Positions 54,001 through 64,000 of a stretch of 64,000 bases of DNA are shown piece after piece. Numbering within the stretch: the stretch's first letter is position 1; each line of letters starts with the position of its first letter. The notes beneath the pieces are model-generated. The model worked only from the letters and a program-made list of their open reading frames with translations, was not told the origin of the DNA and searched no databases. Source of the DNA: Synchiropus splendidus (taxonomy: Eukaryota; Chordata; Actinopteri; Syngnathiformes; Callionymidae); NCBI RefSeq assembly GCF_027744825.2, contig NC_071345.1:11626501-11690500 (forward strand), read 5' to 3'. The position numbers and the translations under genes were made by a program.

Positions 54001-55589
54001 AGAAGGTGGAAACATTTCTAGCCTTATCATCCATTTACCATCCACTCCCTCCTGGAGCTCCTCGCCTCGGAGCCGAGTCTATTTCAAACAGATTATTACA
54101 AAACAAGAAAGAACATCTATGTTGCACAATCTTACATTGTCTTATAGCATTTTACTTTCCGCACTGAAACCGAAAGAGAGATCATAATCTTCTAATTTCC
54201 CCTTTTCAACTACACTTTATCACGGAAGAAGGAATGCAGCATTAGCTAGACAGCATGCTGGAACTTTCTATTTAATTGGAAGAAGCTGCCATCTTAGGTC
54301 AACCTGCTGGTGGTGCTAAACTGGGTCATCTTCATGCATCTCCACTCAGCGGCGCTGGACCAGAAAGAGTAGAGGACAGCTGAACTGATGACTGCTTGAT
54401 GGCTGCCAAGTATGCAGGGATCTGTCGGGCGTTCAGTTTTAAATCCTCACAAAGGCTCAACATTAAAATCATCAGGACTATGACTGTCCTTGCACAGATA
54501 TGGACTGCTCCATGTATGAGTCAAGTTATTACAGTAAATAGGAAACATAAAAAGGAATACAATTGCATTTGCAATAATGTAATCTTGATATTCAAATGAC
54601 TAAATGGGAGCCTTTCCTTAAGACTTCAAGAGCCTCAAACAGAGTTTGCTAAAATATAGCCTTATATTCGAGAGAAAGCAAATATGCATCTGATATCTTG
54701 AACACATTTTCTTGATCTTTTCTTTCACAAACCACTTCAACTACTGCAGTAAAGCAAGGAATGTCACCGGGCCTTCCAGAAAGCTATTTTCAGGGATGAC
54801 ACATTAGAGAGGAATTGAGAAAACAGATTTCTTCATTATGTCGGCGACTTCCTCTGATGCCTGGCCAGTGGTCTCCTGCCAGCAGTTATTCTTCTCATTT
54901 CTGATGGCCGTTTTGACGCTCAATTGTTTTTTATCGTCATGAAGACAAAAGAGATGGGTCGTCATGGGAAGCATTTATGCCTTCACTTAATCGCAAAATC
55001 CTGCGGGGACCGTATTATCTTGATCCAAGTGTGTATATAACTCTGACGCCGAGCTGTCGAAAATTAACACTTCGTCGCTTATCTGAATATGAAGTTATGA
55101 ATTATAAATGAAATGAAAGTGCCCTAACTATTATATCATAGCTGCTATCTAATTCTTTTAATGGCAATTAACCTCAGTGTCAGCGTTAAATGACCAGGAA
55201 AAATCCTCAAGTGTTTTCATTACACATGATAAACGACTTCCATAATGAGGCAAACTATGAGTCTTTAAAACCAGCAAGCCTCGGAAAAAATGACAGAGCA
55301 ACATTAGACCTGATTGCTTCACAGATAAGTTGCTCTAGCGTGTGATGTCATCCCGAGTAAAGGAGAAAGGAATGGGTGGCCATAAGCGTCGAGAGATCAC
55401 GGACAGGCTCCCTCCTACACTCTGCATATTAATTCCAAGCAGCTCCGCTCCGCTTGTCACAAGTTGACAGTGCATAATTATGTCACCTACAAAGAAAGAG
55501 GGGTTTTTTTTTATATTCAATGGGTTAGCACGTGATGTGGCAAAGAGTTTCCCGTTCTGATAGCACCAGAAAGAAAATGGTTTATTAAC

Positions 55590-55634
55590 ATTTAATTTGA
55601 ATGAAAACATGGGGAGTTTTCATTCAAATTAAAT
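55590..55634. repeat. perfect 19-bp inverted repeat with 7-base loop
   Basis: ATTTAATTTGAATGAAAAC (55590-55608) and GTTTTCATTCAAATTAAAT (55616-55634) are exact reverse complements around ATGGGGA. Confidence 0.9.
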
Positions 55635-58600
55635 AGCAACCAGAGTACAACTTAATGTATATAAATAGCTTCTGATGACCAAAAAAATTGTCATAAATAG
55701 TTCAATACAATAGTTCCCCAAAGTATTCTTCCCAAAAATAGTATTTGTAGGAGCATTATCAACTGAAGACTATTACTGGGATTCATCAAGGTTTCAAATT
55801 TTGGGCACAGAGCCATTTTTTCATCAATAACAATGTTATTAAATATCCAAAGATTCAGAGAATTTATCCCTGAATGTATCTGTTATCAACTACAATTCAT
55901 TTGTTGCTAAAGAAACAATTTTCTTCGACATATTAATATATGAAAACATAGTTGAGTAGAGGAGAATAACCAAGTTCTCATCTCCTACATCTTGATACGA
56001 GAATGAAAGTCATATTTTCGGTCATCATATCAAGCATTCCAGTATCCTTCTTGTAAAACAGGTTTCAGCATGTTGAAGGCTGCATTATGTAAATAGTAGC
56101 GCTTCAAGAAAGTTGCTGATTTAAATACCAATCACCAGTACAGCTGCACAATAACACAGGAGCCCGTGCTGCTGATTTCCTGAGTGACAGGAGTGTCCAT
56201 CAAGCACCTCGATCTTCTCACCCATGGCCCCCCACCATCCATCACTCTGCCCTGACAGGCTTTCTACCATCGCTCTCTATGTAAATAAACAAAGTGGAGG
56301 GAAGGAAAGCGTTGGGGTGAAGGGGAGGAAATCAAAGCAGAGCACTCGGACCTCAGACAAGCCTGAGATAAGACCACGCCATTAACAATCAAAGGGAAAA
56401 CTGATGCATCTGGTTAGAATCGTTGTTGGAGCCAGGAGAAAGGAAGAAGGGCAGACAGTGAGTGTGGTGTGTGTATGGTGGGGGAACATGGGGGAAGGAA
56501 GTGAACTCACAATGGAAATAGGTGAGTGTAGACAGAACGAAATGAGGAAGGGAGAGATATTTTAACAGCGAAAGAGAACCAGATGGTACGGAGCTGAATG
56601 AGAGCAGACGCAACAGTTTTGCGTAAAATTATTTGGAGGATGGGCATAGATAAGACGGGCATGAACAGTTTGTCACTGAGAAAAAATGATAAGAGTAAAG
56701 AATGATAACAGAGGAAGGTTTACTTTGTGCATGATTACAGTAGACGGGTCTTACAGGCGCTTTTTGAAGTAGAAAAATCGTGTCAACACAGGACTCAGTT
56801 AACACAAGCAAAAGAGTTGCATAGTCAACACACATGCAACAACCACTGCCGCCCCTCGAGGTGCTGACTATTTAAATGTGTGTTTTAACGGAAGGTGCCG
56901 GAGCCCTAACCGATGCTGGCATCACAACACACCCTCCATCTCCAAGTCTGGTCTACCTTTGCCCCATCAGCATGCTGTCCTCTTCACTGGGAAAACACAC
57001 ACTCACAGGCACAGCATGACTGTGCCATGCCAGAGATAAGTTCATGACTCACAGGTGCCCCGAGCCCAGTGCTGAAAAAAAAAAAAATCCGGGGGAAAAA
57101 AAGTGACTAAGTAAAAGTGTTGCCTTTAAAGGCATTTAAAGGATGGTGGAACCAGCAGACGCACCCCGAGGGAGCAGCACAAACCCAGAAGGTTTTGGTG
57201 ACAACTGTGCTCCGTTTTAATTCTAAAAATGGCCAAGAACAAAAAAGTAAAACAAAGGTGGCAACAAGCAATAGCTTAAGCAACGCTCAGAACTTCTACA
57301 AGTTTTTCCATCAGACACTAAACTACTGCAGTCAGTGCTTGTGGTCACCAACGATGCTGGGAGGGGTTCACATCTGATCAGTATCAGCTGAATCGTTACA
57401 CATTGATACATTACAGAGTAATTAAACAGTGGTTTCACTAATGACCAGTTAAGGATGTTTGTGAAAGCAATGTAACGCTGGATAACTGGAAAAGCATTAA
57501 CTAGATTATGCAAAGATTATGTAAAGATTTACTGGTAGTGACACTTTTCAAACATGAAAAAAATGACTCCACTGCACTGAAGTATTCTGAGGCTTTCATG
57601 TCCAATACAAAACACAGCCCATAATCTCTCCTTACAGTAGCACTCTCCCTGGGGTGGTGCAGCTCAAAGGAATGCCTCTCCATTAAACACAGGTTTGCTG
57701 TACAGGAAGGAAAGGAACACTGAAACAGAGGACAATAGACAGCCTTTCAGGGGTGCCCCCAGGCTCACCTGGGCCTGGGAGGGCTGGAGGGGGGCGAAGT
57801 CAACAAGGGGGAAGGGGATAGACGGGGTCGGTTCACTCAAGACGGAGAACAATAGTGCGTCTGTTTTTGTAACCAAGTGCATCACTGTCTACAGTGGTAC
57901 ACAACCAGGTTGGGCTCAAACAACAAGTCAAGGTTGCTGCTGTGGAATGTTGAACTCGTCCTGTGCAAATATTGATCTTAGTTAGAGCCACTGTCATTTG
58001 AGCTGGTTAATCTTTATTGGACCATCCATGACTAATCACTGCCAGGATAGCTACGACTCAGAGCCATATTCTAATAACGTTGCACACAGTTCCTCTGAAA
58101 TGATCATTAACTCGAGGACATGTCTCACATGACTGCACGGGCTTCCTAGAGATTAGATTCCGCACATGCATATGGGCGTGGTGCGCCCCTGTACACTCTC
58201 AGGACTTCCTTTGGATGAACTCCCATCTACCAGATCCACCGCCTGCCAAGCTCGCTGATTGAAAGTTTACATCCCGTGCATGCTAACAAGGTGGAGGTCG
58301 AGTGAAGCCGCTCTCAGCGAGTGACAAACACCGCAACTCTTTTATTGTCACCATTTATTACTGCTGTTTGTGTATTCACACAAGAAATTCATTTCTTTAA
58401 TGGAATTCATTAGACTTTTTAACATAGCAATTGTTGTTGAACCCCCATGCCCCAGAGTGCAGGATCAGTATATTTTTAAATATCAATGTACTATTAGAAT
58501 ATTGTGCCATTTCTCATTATTTAGGATTAGGATCATTAGGATACCATCTTAACGGAAGTAGAGATCCAAACTTAAACTTAGAAATGACTTTGACATAAGA

Positions 58601-59147
58601 AAACGTGGCTGTGACGACTCTTGAGGTGAAGAGTGTGATTTTCCAAGAAAAGCACTTCTGTACAACGCATTAAATCGACCAGGGCTCCACATGACTACAT
58701 TCCAGATTGTAAGGGTTTGGGTGATTAAACCTCCACAGGACTGCTTCATGCTTCAGGAGAAATAAAAAAAGCAAAAACGATTGTCCAAAACAGGATTGTA
58801 TTGCAGTAATAAATGCAACAAATGTAATCCATTTTCAACGTCAGACAGAGAGTCTTGCTCAGATGAGTCAAGCTGTATTCCTGGCCTAGTGACTGCCTGC
58901 GGGGGAGCCAAGTGTGAGGCGGCTTCGAGCAGCGGGGGAGTGGACGTTGTCAGCCTGATCCCAGTTCTGCACGACAGGTTAGCGCCGCTCAAGTAAAATA
59001 TAATCCTGCATCCGTTTCCATCTGCCTGCCTTACCTCCCCTGCTCTGCTTGCTTGCCTCTTTGACTTTGTACCATCACATCCATTTCACGACTTCCCTGT
59101 ACGGCAATCAAGTGATTCAACCATCAAATCAGCCCAAACTCCCTCAC

Positions 59148-59206
59148 CGTCGATGGTGTTGGTGTGGTTAGCGTGTACATAGGTGGTGGTGGTGACGAGA
59201 GTCATT
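59148..59206 (-). CDS. candidate small upstream exon, possibly of nectin-2
   Basis: This 59-nt segment has a strong acceptor (GTTCCTCCCCCTCTGCAG|A) and donor (GACG|GTGAGG). Only one of three frames is open; it reads MTLVTTTTYVHANHTNTID plus one base, entering in phase 2 and leaving in phase 1. Leaving phase and last base (G) fit the split first codon of the V-domain exon at 33207, giving ...NTID-G-ALGQRV. The peptide is Thr-rich with an N-H-T glycosylation sequon, as expected of an extracellular linker. Mammalian nectin-2, as I recall, has no such exon between signal peptide and V domain. So this is an extra or alternative exon, or it belongs to another minus-strand gene. Confidence 0.4.
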
Positions 59207-62200
59207 CTGCAGAGGGGGAGGAACAGGGCGGGAGATAATCAGGGAAAAGAGGTGGATGAAGTGAAACACTGTAAAAGTGTCACAGCAGCTTAACCTTCAA
59301 AAAATGCCCATGAGGGTAGAGTGGGAGAAGGTGTTGCCATTAAGAAAGAAAGAGAGAGAGGAACAAAGGTGCGGGAGGGTGAAAGAGAAAGAATTGGATT
59401 GATGTGTCGCAGAAGAAAGAAACAGAGGATCTCGTTAGAGCTGGTAGGAAGGTAAAGATGCCTGCAAAACAAACGTCTGTAGGGAGGGCGGGGGCTGCAA
59501 AGACACTACAAGAGGAAAGTAGAACGAGCAAAAGAGCAAGCAAATGAGAGCAACAGAGAGACATATGGAGTTTGGATAAGCTTTAAGAGCAACTGTGGAG
59601 CCGACATGCACAAGGTAAAAGAGAGAAGCAGGGAATTGGACCCAGGACAGGGAGAGGAGTCGGGCTTTGGAAAGAGACGAAGAGGAAGAGAGATTACTTG
59701 GAAAGGGAGAGTAAGAGGATCGAGGACAGCAACAGACATCCCAATTACAGAAGCAGAAACGAGGGATTGATGACTAAGAGCAGTCAAAAGAAGAACAAAG
59801 GGGAGAATGAGGGGAGGAACAGAAGAGCAGTAAGAGACAGCAGTTTACCGAGCAGATGGAGCCATTATACAGACCAAGTTACACCGGAGGAAGTTGGAGC
59901 ATTAGGGAAAGACAAACAGCAAAAGACGCAGAGGCCAGAGGAGAAATGAACAAAGCTGGAGAAGTGGAGATGAACAACCACATGTGACAGGCAGGAAGAC
60001 GATGGCCAAACAGTCTCAATTGAAACCAGCCAATCAGTCCAGAAGGTGGAGCTTTTAATGAAGAACTGCTGCTCTTCTAAAACACTTCATCACACAATCC
60101 TTGACACTCCCTGCTGACTCACTGCAGGGAAGATAACTCTATAAACTCAGTGCCGTCATCTGACCTGCGTTGCGTTGTATTCTTTTAAGCATGGACACAT
60201 GATCAACAGCAAGCTAGATGAACAGTGAAAAGTGAGTAGGACCATCAAACCATCACAACACAGCTTGTTTTTCAAAACAGTGCATTCATGAAAAATTGAT
60301 GTGTTCCACATTATCTAAGACTGCGCACTCTGGAGTTTATCTCTTATACCACACGATGATATCGGGCGAGGAACAGCACAATATCTCACTTTACAGTTTT
60401 CTATTTTACACCGTTCCTCCGTTTAGTCTTTAAATGATGACCGTAACGAAACCAGTTTGGGAGATGGATGGTTTTAGGAAACGTTACTTTGCTCAGCTTT
60501 AAGAGCCCTGACAAGTCTGTCACAGCAAATTCAATTTCCTCCGTCATCCAGGCTGTCCCGAGACTCTGATAAGTGTGAATTTGACATGACCTTGTCGAAG
60601 TCAGATGTGATAAAAATGTAGCGTGCATTTGTCACACTGGATGACATTTTGCCCAGAAAAAAAAGCAATGACTTCTCAAAGACTTTGCTTTTCCAAACTG
60701 TTTGTTCCAGAATAAGCTGTGATGTGAACAATGTAATTCACATACTGAAACGAAACAAAGACAACAAAATATAAGGACTTTCCACTCAAGACTAGGGTTT
60801 GTCAATTCACTGAAACTGGAAATCACCTAACTAACCCAGAGCATTGTTCAAACGTGTGAGAAGGGGAGTTGACCAACTGTATACTGACTGTTTACTCTAA
60901 GGAGTGCCAAGAAAAGGAAAGTGATACACAACACAGCAGTTTCAAATGTGATAAAAGAGATTAAGCAAAGTAAAATCCTAAGTACCACCAAGTATAAATA
61001 AATAAATGTATCATGGCCTAGCCTATAGGACGACCCCCCGATGGACGTCCCTACAGGAAGCTCTGAAAACAGAAACCAGCTTTAAGAGACAGTCTCTTTA
61101 TACACAAATAAGACTGTATGTTGGTTTAGTGCCAACAGCACGGGTTGGGATAAAAATGTATCAACAGCCTTCATCTTCCAGATAAGCCTTTTTGTGAACC
61201 TATAGAACCTGGAGGTAGACACAGGTACAAGAGACTAATGGGGATAAATATAGCCTTAACAGCTAAGAAGGGTAAAAAAGGTCACAGGTAAAAAGCATTA
61301 AATATACAATGTATATGCAAGCACTCTGGATTAGCGTAGGAGGAGGGGAGAGAGAGATGTTTCATGCTGCTGTCATTGCCATGGAGCACGACTTAAATGT
61401 TTTCAATAACACATGAGGGCACTGCATCATTCACCATTCAATACTGGATCAATATCGCAAACCACCTTCCACCTCACAAACTACATTTAGACACATTAAG
61501 GTGACCGCTAATGAGCATGCATGCGTGCGCATGTGTGAGTGTGCATTTATGTGCATCTAAGCCGAGCACACACAGAGGACAATGTCAAGGGCCTTCTGTG
61601 GTTAAATCTGCTGAGTGCACTAAGAGGAGAATCCTAGAAATAAATAGGGGAAAAAAAGAACAAGACATGAGGAGGACAGGGATGATGACAGAAAAAGGGC
61701 ACCGGTCAGGTCCCCAGAACAAGAGGTGAACAGCTGAGGTAAGCCATTTTCAAGTTAAAAAAAAGGGTGTGGCGAGCTTTCAGAGGAATGTAGGTGGTGC
61801 AAAATGAATGTAGAGAAGAGATGATCATACCGGGCCTTGCAGGTTTACTCCCTCACTCTCCTTCACTACAGTGGAATATGAAAATGTCAACCACACAACC
61901 TCAGCTCATCCTTGGAGGGTCGACAAAAGGACAGGTCATCACCTAAATCCGGTTCATACGCAGTGCGGCTTTAATTCAAGATGGTTGCAAAGTCTTTCAG
62001 GATTTTCTATGGAGGAAAGAGACATTTGGTACAGATCATCCTAATGTCTGAATAAGTGTCTATGACTGACATAGGAACCCTTGTCGTGATGTGATACAAG
62101 TCCACAAAGTCAAGTCAAGTGGGCTGTGTTTAAATACAGAAAAGGCAGAGCATTGGAGACTCACTGAACCGAGTATGACATTTGAGCAAATGCACAATGA

Positions 62201-64000
62201 TCCAACGTAGACAGCAGTAAATTGTGAACATCATCGACCCTCTCGTGGTTGTGTTTAGAGAAACCCCTACACTGCCCTTTTCCTATTAATGGAATTTGGC
62301 TCTCCTTCCAAGTAGAGGATTTCTGCTTATTTTCTTTTGGATCAAATGAGACCGACTCCAGCAGTCTGGCTACCCTGGGAGTCAAACACAAACATCGCTG
62401 TTGGGGGGATCACACCGTGACCTCAACAAGATATGGCATGGAGGGATTGCAGGGTGGGGGGGTCCCTTCTTGGAGATGGAGCCGCAACGGAGCCAACAGT
62501 CTGGCTGGAACACCATAGGAAAGCTTTGGTCATTACTGGAGACATTTGGGAAAGGATCCTGATGGGATTACTCAAACACAATCTCTTGTCAACATTCCCT
62601 CTGTTTCAGCAGAAGAAGTCTGGAGTCATCACAACTAAAAAGGCAATCATGAACAAACTGTTCTTCAGATTTGGCGGAAAATAATATGTCCGAAGGGTGA
62701 GTGGCTACAGTCTTCCCGTTCACATCCCATGACAAGAGCCATTATTGTTTTCAACATCTCAACAGTTGCCTGGTGACGGGGCGACAGTGTCCTCAAGGAA
62801 TACCATGTTTTCCATTCCCCGTGTCAGACTTCACCAGAACAAAGCTATCTTAAAAAAGAAAAGAAAGTGGGTCAATTAATGACGCCCAAACCATCGTCAC
62901 ATGTAGGAGAGAAACAGCAGCGCTTCTCAAAAACTTCCCACAGAAATGGATTAGCAAAATAACCAATATGGATGTTAGTTATAACTGATATTGAAATGGT
63001 ATTAAGATAATACAGAACTGTCACTTCCCTAGACAAAGCCAAGATGAAGTACATTTTAGGCACAAATGAGACTTTCCCTGGAAGTCAACACTGCTGCTAA
63101 TTAAACACTTGCTCTTCTTGGCGAAGAAAAAAAAAAAAAAGAAGCGCTGACACCCCGCTGTTTGACGGCTCTGACACCTTATTGGAAAATCATTTGACTT
63201 GCAGGTTGCCTTCCAATCCATCACCAGCTCTGTGGAAGTCTACCGCGCAATTGACAGCACAGACTGTCTGAAGCCGCGTCGAAAATGGTTCCTCTGCCTT
63301 TCATTGTGGCATTTTAATTTATTTCCCCATGTTCCTGAGCGACAACCAAAAAAAATATTGTAGTTGAAAAACAAGCAAGTCCAACCACAAAACGACAATG
63401 CCTTGAAGGATTTAAGGATAATGGAATGCGCACGATATATTTGAGCACGTTCCAAACACAAACTAAACAAACGGCTTACAGTGTCCTGCTACTGTTTGTC
63501 AGCACAAATTATTAGCTCTGTGTAAAATACACTTCAAACTTGTGAAAAACTTGTTCACCAAAGCTAGTCAGTTTCATCCATCTAAGCATTTTGTTTGATA
63601 AGAGGTACTCAATTTCCAGGCAGCCATGAAATAATGACTAATTAGGTGAAACCACTTTTTTTCTCCCACTGTGAGCCAGTTGAAATAACAAGTCATAATA
63701 GAAAGCTGTCGAAATAATTAGGCTCATTTGGGGAAATGCCAAGTATTTGTTACAGCTATTGCACCAGTCACTAATATCAAAATTAATGGGCCACATTGGA
63801 CAAACTGTGTCCATGCAGACACACCAACTTGGTAGGAGTCTCACGTCTTCATCAAGTCATGAATTTCAGCACACGCTTTTTTTCCTCACTCAACTCTTCG
63901 TGGTGATTAAAAGGAACGGCAGGAATGGAGGGGGTTATTGATGTGTCATTTGAACAAGACGCTCCCTTCATTTATATGTATGTGTGAACAAAAACAGGAC
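59207..64000. other. upstream intron or flank; no gene seen
   Basis: It begins with about 750 bases of purine-rich + strand (59215-59960), then AT-leaning unique sequence. I found no signal-peptide exon, CpG island or promoter, so the nectin-2 start is probably beyond the window edge. Confidence 0.5.
59215..59960. repeat. long purine-rich (A/G) tract on + strand
   Basis: About 750 bases are dominated by A and G on +, so the minus strand is pyrimidine-rich and throws up spurious Leu/Ser-rich frames. It sits just upstream, in minus sense, of the 59148-59206 candidate exon and extends its polypyrimidine tract. Confidence 0.75.

Larger units (their letters stand above)
33208..59147 (-). other. 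presumed first large intron of nectin-2; no confident gene
   Basis: Upstream of the V-domain exon on the minus strand there is about 26 kb without a confident exon. It holds the plus-strand exon candidate at 50790-51011, microsatellites (40887-40906, 47204-47232), purine-rich stretches (37140-37200, 37530-37770, 41640-42430), a pyrimidine-rich one (43600-44160) and a perfect hairpin (55590-55634). Intron status is inferred from the split codon at 33207 and the known large first intron of nectin genes. Confidence 0.5.

Noticed and set aside
58753..58992. GC-richer patch open on both strands (minus reads LDSSEQDSLSDVENG; plus has a possible GTTAGC donor)
   Set aside because: Both strands are open with similar quality, neither has a convincing acceptor-donor pair, and no family is recognisable.
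59340..59564. Minus-strand frame starting MSLCCSHLLALLLVLLSSCS, resembling a signal peptide upstream of the candidate exon
   Set aside because: It lies in the purine-rich tract, where the minus strand yields Leu/Ser-rich frames by composition. No usable donor in the needed phase follows the hydrophobic part.

Overview
The window looks like vertebrate, most likely teleost fish, genomic DNA. It is AT-leaning and intron-rich, with many CA/GT, AT and CT microsatellites and old interspersed-repeat fragments. There are no operons or long bacterial-style reading frames. Most of it is intron or intergenic sequence, and nearly every open frame longer than 60 codons is chance.

The one gene I recognise with confidence is on the minus strand: a nectin-2 (poliovirus-receptor-related 2) orthologue, a cell-cell adhesion receptor with three immunoglobulin domains. 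Six exons read in order from high to low coordinates: V domain first part (33098-33207), V domain second part (31239-31488), Ig domain 2 (28730-29023), Ig domain 3 first part (28447-28564), Ig domain 3 second part (26793-26941), and one last exon with transmembrane segment, cytoplasmic tail and stop (15711-16297). All junctions are GT/AG and the phases chain without a break (1-0-1-1-2-1), giving 501 complete codons plus one split codon. The tail ends in DGSVISRTAVYV, an afadin-type PDZ ligand matching the alpha form of mammalian nectin-2. The signal-peptide exon is not identified and probably lies beyond 64000.

Layout: 1-15710 is downstream flank (possible long 3' UTR, MITE-like repeat, an unidentified plus-strand exon-like segment near 5.4 kb). 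15711-33207 is the nectin-2 body, including a 10.5 kb intron before the transmembrane exon that contains an exon-like, phase-compatible minus segment near 18.5 kb. 33208-64000 is probably the first large intron(s) of the same gene. It holds a small, well-bordered minus exon candidate (59148-59206) whose phase would splice into the V domain, and a plus-strand exon candidate (50790-51011) that would be antisense.

No RNA gene, CRISPR array, viral element or intact transposon was found. The most interesting items are the intron inside the V domain, the possible extra N-terminal exon, the three unidentified exon-like segments, a perfect 19-bp hairpin at 55590-55634, and a CA tract beside a 5' splice site in a 165-nt intron.
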